Origin: an uncultured Christensenellaceae bacterium
Lineage (GTDB): Bacteria > Bacillota > Clostridia > Christensenellales > Pumilibacteraceae
Direction: 5' to 3'
NCBI GenBank assembly: GCA_910587445.1
Contig: CAJULE010000019.1
Coordinates: 1 to 44,066, forward strand
DNA length: 44,066 bases
The position numbers were made by a program, and so were the translations under genes. The notes below the pieces were generated by a model that did not search any database, was not told the DNA's origin, and was given only the letters and a program-made list of their open reading frames with translations. This document shows, piece after piece, positions 1 through 7,463 of this stretch (position 1 is its first letter; the number at the start of each line of letters is the position of its first letter).

Positions 1-530
1 TTGAACCCCACCCCGCAACTACTTAGGGTTTCACCCTAAGAACCCTTTTTAGAGGATTAAGATTCAACTTTAAGAAACAACAGTCTTTTTTACAATTGTC
101 TACTCATCCGTCACCGTGTTCGGCTACGCCTCTGCACGGTGCCACCTTCCCTCTCAAGGGAAGGCTTTTTAGAGGAATAGATTTCTCGACAAGCTCGAAA
201 TGACATGAAAGAGAACGCAACTGCATTGTCATGTTGAGCGGAGTCCGTTAGGACGTAGTCGAAACATCTTTTTCCCTTTCTTAGGTTTGGATTTCTCGAC
301 TTCGCTTCGCTCCGCTCGAAATGACATAATGGAAGTTATGCTTCGCTTCGCGGCGTTCGCGCTCCGTGCTCGGCTAAATCGGAATGACACGGGACACCGC
401 CGTCACCTTGAGCGCAGTCGAAAGGTCTTTTATTTAGATTGAGATTTCTCCGCTTCGCTCTCCGAGCTTCGGTCGAAATGACAATGCAATGGTACCTCCG
501 CTCGGAATGACATGGGGCGATGTTCGGACA
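1..530. repeat. Composite intergenic repeat array, copy 1
   Basis: No credible gene is seen in these 530 bases. The order of modules is: a hairpin CTTAGGGT-ttc-ACCCTAAG near 22-41 followed by AACCCTTTTTAGAGGATTAAGATT-like sequence; a double hairpin (CACCGTG/CACGGTG near 112-141, then CCTTCCCT/AGGGAAGG with a T run near 146-172); then several degenerate units containing TCGAAATGACA and GTCACCTTGAGCGCAGTCGA at about 180-490. The same modules recur in the same order near 41,085-41,285 and, in part, 36,230-36,375. Open frames here encode only low-complexity repeat translations and are not genes. Confidence 0.8.
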
Positions 531-658
531 CCCGACAGGTTAGATGCGAGTAAGACGGGCAACAGGTTATGAGACGCACGGGTGCTGTACTTATTCGTAC
601 TGCGCTCCGTGCGTCGAGGAACACGCAGCCCGTATTAAGACGTTTATGCGCCCTCGGG
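531..658 (-). repeat. Nested-palindrome element, copy C1
   Basis: This is a member of the roughly 120-bp structured family. Outer arms are CCCGA (531-535) and TCGGG (654-658). The central variable stem is GACGCACGG (573-581) with CCGTGCGTC (607-615), a perfect 9-bp pairing. Inside it lies GCTGTAC-N6-GTAC. Conserved family sequence is present at 541-560 (TTAGATGCGAGTAAGACGGGC-like) and 626-636 (CAGCCCGTATT). Unlike other copies it has no gene ending at it within the window, so the upstream gene may have been lost or the copy moved. Confidence 0.75.
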
Positions 659-665
659 AAAACAG

Positions 666-695
666 TTGACATATACAGCCTATCAGTGCTATAAT
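666..695 (+). promoter_or_regulatory. Sigma-A promoter of the MarR-cysE unit
   Basis: TTGACA at 666-671 and TATAAT at 690-695 are separated by 18 bp. The expected transcription start near 702 leaves a leader of about 35 bases before the ATG at 738. Confidence 0.8.
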
Positions 696-737
696 ATCCG
701 TAAATTCGTTATTTTATCATAACTCGGACGGTGCGGC

Positions 738-1181
738 ATGGAAAAAGGTAAAATTGCAGAAGCGGCGGTAAGGCTAAGGATAGCGACGAGAAAAGCGTGT
801 ATAACGCAGTCGGAAGGCCGCAGGAAAGGAACGCTTTCGCTCGACGCGAAAATACTCTTTCTCATAAGGGAAAAGCCCCTGACTCCCAATACCATAATCG
901 ATCTGCTCGAGCTTCAGAAAAGCAATCTCGCATCGATCGCAAACGGGCTGGAAAAGCGCGGATTTATGGAAAGGCACAAGCTTTTTTCGAGACGCGAGAC
1001 CGCCTATCACATCACGGACGCAGGCAGAGAGTATATCGAGACGAAGCTCGAAGAGATAGAAAAGTCGTTTGCGTCGTTTATAGATGACGAAAAGGAATAC
1101 GAGAGCGCCGTCGAGACGCTCGAGAGTGCGACGAGGCTCCTGTCGTTTGTAGAAAACCGCACTCAGAAGGGAAATATTTAA
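738..1181 (+). CDS. MarR-family winged-helix transcriptional regulator
   Basis: The product has 147 residues, normal for a MarR-type DNA-binding repressor or activator. The middle (about residues 35-85) reads as a helix-turn-helix with wing: leucine-rich helix, a segment LLELQKSNLASIANGLEKRG that fits recognition-helix spacing, then a RRETAYHITDAGREY wing and dimer-helix start. The C-terminal part is acidic and helical, as in MarR dimerisation helices. The start is the first ATG after a clear promoter (666-695); the ribosome site is weak. cysE follows after 11 bp, so the two are probably co-transcribed, and a role in sulfur or cysteine control is possible but only inferred from position. The ligand is unknown. 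Confidence 0.72.
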   Translation: MEKGKIAEAAVRLRIATRKACITQSEGRRKGTLSLDAKILFLIREKPLTPNTIIDLLELQKSNLASIANGLEKRGFMERHKLFSRRETAYHITDAGREYIETKLEEIEKSFASFIDDEKEYESAVETLESATRLLSFVENRTQKGNI

Positions 1182-1192
1182 TATATAATATC

Positions 1193-1813
1193 ATGTCTGT
1201 TATAGAAAAAGATTTACAATCGGTGTTCAAGCACGACCCCGCCGCCCGAAGCCGGCTGGAGGTCATACTCACCTACAGCGGCTTTCATGCGCTTGTCATG
1301 TACAGGCTTGCGCACTTTTTCCACCGCCACCGCTATAAGCTCCTCGCGCGCATAATTTCCACGCTCGCGAAATTCTTTACGGGGGTAGAGATACACCCTG
1401 CCGCGCGCATAGGCGAAGGCGTGTTTATCGATCACGGCGTGGGGGTCGTCATCGGCGAGACTGCCGTCGTCGGCAACAACGTCGTAATCTATCAGGGCGT
1501 TACGCTCGGCGGCACGGGAAAAGACAAGGGCAAGCGCCACCCGACGATAGAGGACGGCGTAATGATAAGCGCGGGCGCAAAAGTGCTCGGTCCGTTCACC
1601 GTGGGCAAGAATGCGAAGATAGGCGCGGGCTCGATAGTGCTCAAGGAAGTGCCGCCGAGCGCAACCGTCGTGGGCGTGCCCGGGCGCGTCGTAAGAATAG
1701 GCGGCGAGCGCGTGGACGACCTCAATCAATCTCTCCCCGACCCCGTTTCCGAAGAGCTCGAACAGCTTAAGGCAAGAATAGAGGAATTGGAGAGAAAGGT
1801 CGGAGAAAAGTGA
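1193..1813 (+). CDS. cysE: Serine O-acetyltransferase
   Basis: CysE transfers an acetyl group from acetyl-CoA to L-serine to give O-acetylserine, the acceptor for sulfide in cysteine synthesis. The 206-residue protein is the short form usual in Firmicutes, lacking the long N-terminal domain of the enterobacterial enzyme. The left-handed beta-helix hexapeptide repeats run from about residue 65 to 165, with the family motif DHGVGVVIGETAVVG and GGTGKDKGKRHPTI holding the active-site His. A charged coiled tail (ELEQLKARIEELERKVGEK) ends it. It sits between the MarR gene and cysS, matching the cysE-cysS synteny known from Bacillus and Clostridium. No cysteine synthase is visible in the window. Confidence 0.95.
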   Translation: MSVIEKDLQSVFKHDPAARSRLEVILTYSGFHALVMYRLAHFFHRHRYKLLARIISTLAKFFTGVEIHPAARIGEGVFIDHGVGVVIGETAVVGNNVVIYQGVTLGGTGKDKGKRHPTIEDGVMISAGAKVLGPFTVGKNAKIGAGSIVLKEVPPSATVVGVPGRVVRIGGERVDDLNQSLPDPVSEELEQLKARIEELERKVGEK

Positions 1814-1910
1814 ACAATCCCTCAGTCTGCTTCGCAGACAGCTTCCGGCTTTAAGCACAGCTTCTCGCCGCTCTGCGCTAACTGCGCTCCGCTCGGAATG
1901 ACAAAAAAAC
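1814..1910. repeat. Short repeat remnant between cysE and cysS
   Basis: The sequence carries CAATCCCTCAGTCTGC with a GTCTGC/GCAGAC hairpin, then CTCCGCTCGGAATGACA. It is a shortened version of the double-hairpin and TCGGAATGACA modules found in the larger arrays. There is no T-run terminator here, so read-through from cysE to cysS is possible. Confidence 0.6.
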
Positions 1911-1942
1911 GTAACAAATAAGCCGCTAAAAAGGAATGTATC

Positions 1943-3340
1943 ATGCTTAAATTTTACAACACTCTGTCAAGAAAGAAAGAGGAGTTCGTCCCCATTTCCG
2001 ACAAAGCCGTAACGATGTATTCGTGCGGTCCCACCGTGTACAACTACGCGCACATAGGCAATCTTCGCGCGTATATGTTTATGGACACGTTAAGGCGCGT
2101 GCTGAAATACAACGGCTATAAGCTCAAGGGCGTAATGAACATTACGGACGTGGGACATCTGCTCTCGGACGGAGACGAAGGCGAAGACAAGATGGAACAG
2201 GTAAGCAGACAGCTTAAAAAGTCGCCCGAGGAGATCGCGGAATTTTACACGGCTGCTTTTATGAAAGATCTTGCCCGTCTCAATATAGGTAAGCCCGAGA
2301 TAATAGCAAAAGCCACCGACCACATCGACGACATGATCGCCTATGTCAAAGATCTCTGCGACAAGGGCTACGGATACTTTACGGGCGACGCAGTGTACTT
2401 CGACATCGGAAAGTTCGAAGGATACGGCAAGCTTTCGAGACTCAAGCTCGAGGATCAGATAGCGGGCGCGCGCGTCGAGGTCAACACCGCAAAGCGCCAC
2501 CCCGCAGACTTTGCTCTGTGGAAAATAGCCGAACCCAACCACATAATGAAATGGGATTCGCCCTGGGGGCTCGGATACCCGGGCTGGCACATCGAGTGCT
2601 CGACCATGAGCCGCAAATACCTCGGCAAGGTGTTCGACATCCACACGGGCGGCATAGACCACATTCCCGTCCATCACGAAAACGAGATAGCTCAGAGCGA
2701 AGCAAAAGAGGGCTGTAAGACGGTCGACTATTGGATGCACTGCGAGTTCATGTGCGTGGACGGCGGCAAGATGTCTAAGTCGCTCGGCAACACATACACC
2801 GTCGAAAACCTCATAGAGCGCGGCTACCGCCCTCTTGCCCTTCGGTATCTTGCGCTTAACGCGCACTACCGCAAAAAGCTCAACTTCACGTTCGAAGGGC
2901 TCGACTCGGCGCAGGTGTCATACCTCAGACTTCTCGACCTCTGCTTCAAGCACAAAAACTCGAACGCGCCGACCGCACCCGAAACAATAGAAAAATACAA
3001 AAAGGAATTTACCGACGCTGTAAACGACGATTTAAACGTACCGCTTGCGCTCGGCGTGCTGTGGACGATGCTCAAGGAAAAGCCGAGCCGCGACATATAT
3101 GCCGCCGCGCTCGACTTCGACAGAGTGCTCGGTCTCTCGCTCGACAAGCCCGAGCCGCTCAAGGAGGAAAACTCCGAGCCCGTAGAGATACCGAAAGAAG
3201 TAGCCGCGCTCGCGGAAGAAAGACAGCTTGCGCGCAAAGCAAAGGACTGGGCAAAGTCGGACGAACTGCGGGACAAAATCGCCGCGCTCGGATTCAAAGT
3301 CGTGGACACGAAAGAGGGCGCGAAGCTCGAAAAGCTTTGA
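1943..3340 (+). CDS. cysS: Cysteinyl-tRNA synthetase
   Basis: This class I synthetase charges tRNA-Cys with cysteine. It is 465 residues, the normal family length. The HIGH-equivalent signature is YNYAHIGNLR near residue 34, preceded by the zinc cysteine in MYSCGPTVYN. Further zinc-site and core motifs are GWHIECS and HHENEIAQSEA, and the KMSKS loop is GGKMSKSLGN near residue 277. The C-terminal DALR-type helical domain ends with a short basic region. The start is supported by AAGGA at about 1931. Position after cysE links cysteine supply to its use in translation, as in Bacillus subtilis. The TrmH-family gene follows after 9 bp. Confidence 0.97.
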   Translation: MLKFYNTLSRKKEEFVPISDKAVTMYSCGPTVYNYAHIGNLRAYMFMDTLRRVLKYNGYKLKGVMNITDVGHLLSDGDEGEDKMEQVSRQLKKSPEEIAEFYTAAFMKDLARLNIGKPEIIAKATDHIDDMIAYVKDLCDKGYGYFTGDAVYFDIGKFEGYGKLSRLKLEDQIAGARVEVNTAKRHPADFALWKIAEPNHIMKWDSPWGLGYPGWHIECSTMSRKYLGKVFDIHTGGIDHIPVHHENEIAQSEAKEGCKTVDYWMHCEFMCVDGGKMSKSLGNTYTVENLIERGYRPLALRYLALNAHYRKKLNFTFEGLDSAQVSYLRLLDLCFKHKNSNAPTAPETIEKYKKEFTDAVNDDLNVPLALGVLWTMLKEKPSRDIYAAALDFDRVLGLSLDKPEPLKEENSEPVEIPKEVAALAEERQLARKAKDWAKSDELRDKIAALGFKVVDTKEGAKLEKL

Positions 3341-3349
3341 GACGGACGC

Positions 3350-4060
3350 ATGAAACGATATAGAAAGGAATTCGGATTTTCTTATGCGCTCGGCATGACG
3401 GTCACGTTCGAGCTTATTTCCGCCAGACCCGAAAAGGTCCGCGCAATCTACGTCCACCCCTGCGTCACGAAAAACGACAGCTACTTTAAACTCGTCGGAA
3501 TGTGCAAGGCGCTCGGCATACAGCCCATAGAGAGCGAAAAGGCTTTCAACATTCTGTCTCCCAAAGAAAACTGCTTTGTTATCGGCGAATTCGAAAAATA
3601 CACTACGAAGCTCGACGGCGGCGCTCCGCATACAGTGCTCGTTTCGCCGATGAACGCGGGCAACGTCGGAACCGTCTTGCGCACGGCGCTCGGGCTCGGA
3701 TATGACAACGTGGCGCTTATCGAGCCGTGCGCGGATATATTTTCGCCCGAGGTCGTCCGCGCGTCCATGGGCGCGTTGTTCCGACTGAACGTCGAAGTAT
3801 TTAAGAGTATCGACGAGTACCGCGCGCGCTTTGCGCACAACCTATACCCCTTTATGCTGTCGGCAAGCCTGCCTATCGATAAGGTCGAGTTCGCCTCGCC
3901 CTTTGCGCTTGTTTTCGGCAACGAAGCGCACGGACTTCCGGAAGAGTTTGCCTCGCTCGGGCAAAGCGTAATCATTCCGTGCACGGACAAGGTGGACAGC
4001 CTCAACCTTTCGATCGCCGCCGCAATCGGTATGTACGAAGCGAAAAAAAGGACGGTTTGA
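3350..4060 (+). CDS. TrmH/SpoU-family 2'-O-ribose RNA methyltransferase (RlmB-like)
   Basis: The 236-residue product has the SPOUT-fold motifs: motif 1 NAGNVGTVLRTA near residue 100, motif 2 FGNEAHGLPEE near 186, motif 3 SLNLSIAAAIGMYE near 216. Such enzymes use S-adenosylmethionine to methylate the ribose 2'-OH of a base in 23S rRNA or tRNA. An N-terminal substrate-binding region is present but short and divergent. In Bacillus the cysS gene is followed by Mini-III RNase and then the YacO/RlmB methyltransferase; here the Mini-III gene is missing and the methyltransferase follows cysS directly. The exact target base cannot be read from the sequence. Translational coupling with cysS is likely from the 9-bp gap. 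Confidence 0.85.
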   Translation: MKRYRKEFGFSYALGMTVTFELISARPEKVRAIYVHPCVTKNDSYFKLVGMCKALGIQPIESEKAFNILSPKENCFVIGEFEKYTTKLDGGAPHTVLVSPMNAGNVGTVLRTALGLGYDNVALIEPCADIFSPEVVRASMGALFRLNVEVFKSIDEYRARFAHNLYPFMLSASLPIDKVEFASPFALVFGNEAHGLPEEFASLGQSVIIPCTDKVDSLNLSIAAAIGMYEAKKRTV

Positions 4061-4236
4061 CAAACACGAAACAAATAAGGGAATTTAAAAGCGCCGACGG
4101 AAAGCTCCTGTCGTTCGTTTCGCCGTCGCACCTCTATTCTCTGTTCGGCAACGCCATAGACAACGCCGTGGAAAAGGTAGATTTCAATAAGCGCGACCGA
4201 ACGCTCTCACCTCCCTGACGCTCAAACAGCTTCACT
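4061..4236 (+). pseudogene. Remnant of a GHKL (AgrC-type) sensor histidine kinase
   Basis: Directly after the methyltransferase stop, one frame reads REFKSADGKLLSFVSPSHLY then SLFGNAIDNAVEKV. This matches the start of the GHKL ATPase domain of peptide-pheromone receptor kinases, including the N-box Asn in GNAIDNA. The frame ends at 4216-4218; a shift of one base continues as LTSLTLKQLHLT, suggesting a frameshift. The phosphoacceptor His region, membrane domain and G-boxes are absent, so this is a fragment, not a working kinase. It lies at the border of an AT-rich patch and probably marks the edge of a decayed or inserted segment. Confidence 0.6.
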
Positions 4237-4270
4237 TAACTCAAGGAATGCCATTGCGGGCAATAAAAAA

Positions 4271-4301
4271 GCTGGTAGGCTTTAATGTGAAGCCTACCAG
4301 C
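4271..4301 (-). terminator. Rho-independent terminator, probably bidirectional
   Basis: A perfect 12-bp stem GCTGGTAGGCTT/AAGCCTACCAGC encloses a 7-base loop. On the minus strand it is followed by TTTTTTATTG and sits 19 bases after the small membrane-protein gene. On the plus strand it is followed by AATGTGTTTTTT and would also end cysS-methyltransferase transcripts. Confidence 0.85.
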
Positions 4302-4319
4302 AATGTGTTTTTTACGATA

Positions 4320-4514
4320 TTATTTTTTCTTACCGTTAATATAAATACCGATCACGCAATAGGTTATGACTGTCAAAAATACAAGATTGGCTATAACTGC
4401 CGTAATCGAAATCATCGGCGAAATATATTCAAGCCCGTAATACGACGAAAAGCACAAAAATATTATTATCAGCAATAATGTGATGCCGAGCAGTATAAAC
4501 GGAATTTTTTTCAT
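4320..4514 (-). CDS. Small two-helix membrane protein of unknown function
   Basis: The 64-residue product has two hydrophobic helices (about residues 4-24 and 35-58) and a lysine-rich C-terminus (INGKKK). I do not recognise a family. The start has a clear AAGGAGAA site 7-8 bases upstream. It lies 18 bp after the lipoprotein gene on the same strand and ahead of a strong terminator, so the pair forms a two-gene operon with its own promoter. The DNA is markedly more AT-rich than the flanking cysS and rarA genes, which suggests recent acquisition. A membrane partner for the lipoprotein is a reasonable guess only. Confidence 0.7.
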   Translation of the reverse strand: MKKIPFILLGITLLLIIIFLCFSSYYGLEYISPMISITAVIANLVFLTVITYCVIGIYINGKKK

Positions 4515-4532
4515 AAATTTTATTCTCCTTTT

Positions 4533-5522
4533 TTAATATATAAGCGCAGGTACATCTATTTGCAGCTGCCAGGTATCTTTTTCTTGAGAAAGAATAATAG
4601 ATGCTGCCAAACCGTTTGCGCTTAGAGATATACTCACGCTCGGTTTTACTTTATTATATGTGTGAATATAAGTAAATTTTGCATTTGTCTCTTTGTATTT
4701 CAATTCTTGATATGTCTTTTTCAATACGACGTCGCAAGTCGCATCTCTCATTGAAGTTTCCCAAAGACCTGTTTTTTCTCTGAATTGCCAACAATATCCG
4801 GCATAAGTATCCGAAATCTTAGTACTTGCACTTATTGCGGTTCCGTCTCGGTATTCCCCTTCAAAAGATCTGTCAACAACTTTTAATTCTCCGTCGCCGC
4901 CCCAAGTCAAGCCCATAAAATCATCTGAGGAGTCTTCGGGATATTTTTCTCCACCCAATACACTTTCACTACTCCAATATGCATTTCCCGCAACATAGTA
5001 GTACTCTTCCCGAGGTTCGTAAATAACGTACATATCTATATCCAAAGAGAACTTACTCTCAGAAGCGTCTCCCAAATATCCGTATGTCGAAACATTATTA
5101 CTTTCGATTTCCTCCGAACGCAATAACCTACTACCTACCACATCACCTCCGTAATACACTTCTTCCACCCAAACGCGTTTTCTCGCTCCGATTACAAACT
5201 TGCCGTCCGTTTTTTTCGGCAACGCGCCGCTATTAACTTTTGCTTTTGCGTTAAGACCGTTTGCCGAGCTTTTATTTCTCTCGGAACAAAAATCTTCTTC
5301 GTTTCTAAAATATACCGTTTGTGAATAATATTCTTCGTCGTCCGTAATTGTTACGGTTCTTTCGTTGCCGAAAAATTTTTCCAATACCCGCTCCGATGCG
5401 GAAACATCGGCATTACCGACTATCTTATCCTTCGATTCTGTACACGCCGTAAAACACAATGTTACGAGCGTCATAACCGCAATCAACGCGACTGCCGTCA
5501 ATTTTCTCGCCGCTTTCATCAT
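4533..5522 (-). CDS. Hypothetical secreted lipoprotein
   Basis: The 329-residue product begins with a basic region, a hydrophobic segment and LCFTAC, a lipobox-like end of a signal peptide; residue F at the -3 position is unusual but tolerated. The mature part is rich in acidic, Tyr and Ser residues and beta-strand-like, with no family I recognise. Three ATGs lie close together; GGAGG at 5529-5533 abuts the first (5528), so the ATG at 5522, six bases further, is the better start. A perfect promoter lies at 5569-5597. AT-rich composition and the adjacent kinase remnant suggest an acquired module. A role as an extracytoplasmic binding or stress protein is not demonstrable. Confidence 0.75.
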   Translation of the reverse strand: MMKAARKLTAVALIAVMTLVTLCFTACTESKDKIVGNADVSASERVLEKFFGNERTVTITDDEEYYSQTVYFRNEEDFCSERNKSSANGLNAKAKVNSGALPKKTDGKFVIGARKRVWVEEVYYGGDVVGSRLLRSEEIESNNVSTYGYLGDASESKFSLDIDMYVIYEPREEYYYVAGNAYWSSESVLGGEKYPEDSSDDFMGLTWGGDGELKVVDRSFEGEYRDGTAISASTKISDTYAGYCWQFREKTGLWETSMRDATCDVVLKKTYQELKYKETNAKFTYIHTYNKVKPSVSISLSANGLAASIILSQEKDTWQLQIDVPALIY

Positions 5523-5568
5523 TTTCATCCTCCGTAAAATTTACAGTTTGCTCTTGCTCTGTAAGAAT

Positions 5569-5597
5569 ATAATACCATAAAATTACTGTTTTGTCAA
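5569..5597 (-). promoter_or_regulatory. Promoter of the lipoprotein operon
   Basis: On the minus strand TTGACA (5597-5592) and TATTAT (5574-5569) are separated by exactly 17 bp, about 45 bases ahead of the lipoprotein start. Confidence 0.85.
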
Positions 5598-5690
5598 TAG
5601 CTTGGCGCAAACTTGCCGTTTATTGACATAAACTTAGAAAAGTAGGTTGAAAGTGTAAACTTTTAGGTAAATAAAAACCCTTTACCGTCA

Positions 5691-7022
5691 CTAATCGCGA
5701 CTGTTCAGGGATTTTTTGTAGTCTTTTATCTCGGCAAGGCGGGTCTTATAGCGGGCCTCGAGTCCTTCGTCGGTCGGAGTATAGTATTCCCTTCCGACGA
5801 GATTATCGGGCAGACACTGCATATTCGTGATTTTGCCTTCGTAGTCGTGCGCGTACTTATAGCCCTTGCCGTAGTCGAGTTCCTTCATGAGCTTTGTCGG
5901 AGCATTGCGAATGGCGAGCGGCACGGGTTCGGCAAGCGTTTCGAGCGCGTCCTTTTTTGCACGCATATATGCCAAGTCGAGCGCGTTCGACTTCGGCGAC
6001 ATAGCCATGTAGACGACGGCTTGCGTGAGGTGCACGCTGCACTCGGGCATACCTATGAAGTGACACGCCTGATAGGCTGCGACCGCCGTTTCCAAAGCGC
6101 GCGGATCGGCGAGCCCTATGTCCTCGCTCGCAAAGCGGACTATTCTCCTTGCGACGTACAGCACGTCCTCGCCCGCCTCGAGCATTCTTGCCAGCCAATA
6201 GACGGAAGCGTCGGGGTCGGAATTGCGCATGGACTTATGGAGCGCGGAAATCAGATTATAGTGCTCCTCGCCGTTTTTATCGTACAGCAGCGACTTTTTA
6301 GCCGTGCACTGCTCGACCGTCTCTTTTGTGACGGTGATTTTTCCGTCCGCGTCCATGTCTCCGTTAAGGACAGCCATTTCGAGTGTGGAAAGCGCGCTTC
6401 TCGCGTCGCCGTTCGCAAACGCCGCTATGGTCTCGACGGTTTCGGGCGCGATGTCTATCTTCTGTCCGCCGAAGCCGCGCTCGTCCTTTATGGCGTGCGT
6501 CAAAAGCTCCGAAAGCTCCTCGGTTTTTAGCGCCTGCAATACGAAAACCTTACAGCGGGAAAGAAGTGCGCCGTTCACCTCGAACGAGGGGTTTTCCGTA
6601 GTCGCCCCTATGAGAATAATGCTTCCTTTTTCGACGAACGGCAAAAAAGCGTCCTGCTGTGCCTTATTGAAACGATGTATCTCGTCGACGAAAAGAATGG
6701 TGCGCACACCGAAACGGCGGCTCTTTTCCGCCTGCTGCATTACTTCCTTTATCTCTTTTATGCCACTCGTGACTGCCGAAAAGTCTATGAACGTAGAACG
6801 GGTCTTGCCCGCGATTATACGTGCAAGCGTAGTCTTGCCCACGCCCGGAGGTCCCCAGAAAATCATAGAACCCACCCTGTCGCTTTCGATTATCCGACGA
6901 AGAACTTTACCCTCTCCCAAAAGGTGCTTTTGTCCCGTAAACTCGTCGAGACTGCGCGGGCGAAGTCTTGCCGCAAGCGGCTGTTCACCCTCTTCGAATA
7001 ATGTAAGTTGTTCGTCGGGCAT
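5691..7022 (-). CDS. rarA: Replication-associated recombination protein A (MgsA/RarA AAA+ ATPase)
   Basis: RarA is a clamp-loader-like AAA+ ATPase acting at stalled replication forks. Starting at the ATG at 7022 gives 443 residues, the family norm, beginning MPDEQLTLFEEGEQPLAARLRP. Walker A is GPPGVGKTT near residue 45, Walker B DEIHRFNKAQQD near 100, sensor 1 ATTENPSFEVN, and the C-terminal tetramerisation part includes DPDASVYWLARMLEAGED. The ATG at 7022 has GAAGGAG 6-7 bases upstream; the open frame extends 73 codons further but that stretch translates repeat DNA and should not be included. Upstream lies a module of the repeat array, so the promoter is unclear. No strong terminator follows. 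Confidence 0.95.
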   Translation of the reverse strand: MPDEQLTLFEEGEQPLAARLRPRSLDEFTGQKHLLGEGKVLRRIIESDRVGSMIFWGPPGVGKTTLARIIAGKTRSTFIDFSAVTSGIKEIKEVMQQAEKSRRFGVRTILFVDEIHRFNKAQQDAFLPFVEKGSIILIGATTENPSFEVNGALLSRCKVFVLQALKTEELSELLTHAIKDERGFGGQKIDIAPETVETIAAFANGDARSALSTLEMAVLNGDMDADGKITVTKETVEQCTAKKSLLYDKNGEEHYNLISALHKSMRNSDPDASVYWLARMLEAGEDVLYVARRIVRFASEDIGLADPRALETAVAAYQACHFIGMPECSVHLTQAVVYMAMSPKSNALDLAYMRAKKDALETLAEPVPLAIRNAPTKLMKELDYGKGYKYAHDYEGKITNMQCLPDNLVGREYYTPTDEGLEARYKTRLAEIKDYKKSLNSRD

Positions 7023-7342
7023 AGAGGACTCCTTCGGAAAGATTTTTGCGCCTTTTTTCGAAAAGGCTCTCGAAAAAGATGAAGGGAAAGGAACTTGACG
7101 GCTTAGAAACGAGCAAGACAAGGCAAGCGAGCACCGACGAATGGAGTGTACTTTTTTGTACATGACCAAGACGGCGCGGATTTTTAGGTTTGGATTTCTC
7201 CGCTTCGCTCTTCGAGCTTCGGTCGAAATGACATTCGGCACTGCTTAGCCGAGCCAGCCTTATAGGCGAAGCGAACGCCTTCAGCCGAGGAGCGGAGCGA
7301 CGAACGCCACGAAGCAAAGCGGAGTAAAAAGCCTTAGCGAAT
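7023..7342. repeat. Repeat-filled gap upstream of rarA
   Basis: No gene is supported. Contents: a GCGCCTTTTTTCGAAAAGG module at about 7047-7066; a partial nested-palindrome element at about 7106-7175 with GTGTAC-TTTTTT-GTACAT in its centre; a GGATTTCTCCGCTTCGCT...TCGAAATGACA unit at about 7190-7233; and a GC-rich AGCGGAGCGACGAACGCC segment at 7286-7318. Together these explain the spurious extension of the rarA frame. Confidence 0.7.
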
Positions 7343-7463
7343 ACGGCTTAGATGCGAGTAAGACAGGCAGTCGGCGACGAGTCCCGAATGGCGCGTGTAC
7401 TCTTTCGTACACAACCGAGGGCGAGGCGCACGCAACCCGTATCGCGATGTTTATACACCGTCA
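7343..7463 (-). repeat. Nested-palindrome element at the asnS stop codon
   Basis: Outer arms ACGG (7343-7346) and CCGT (7458-7461) flank conserved CTTAGATGCGAGTAAGAC and a divergent CCCGTAT arm. The centre has a perfect GTGTAC (7395-7400)/GTACAC (7407-7412) hairpin with a 6-base loop. The element's end supplies the asnS stop codon (TGA at 7463-7461). Same family as 36,503-36,624 and 41,669-41,787. Confidence 0.75.

Noticed and set aside
430..672. 80-codon minus-strand frame and similar small frames in the arrays
   Set aside because: They encode only repeat strings and lack ribosome sites.
5620..5690. Terminator after rarA
   Set aside because: CCCT and AGGG can pair across the stop codon with T runs, but the loop is about 30 bases and the stem is bulged; too weak to call.
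6985..7317. N-terminal extension of RarA and nearby open frames
   Set aside because: Residues before MPDEQLTLF translate repeat DNA (HFDRSSKSEAEKS-type strings); a good ribosome site precedes the ATG at 7022.
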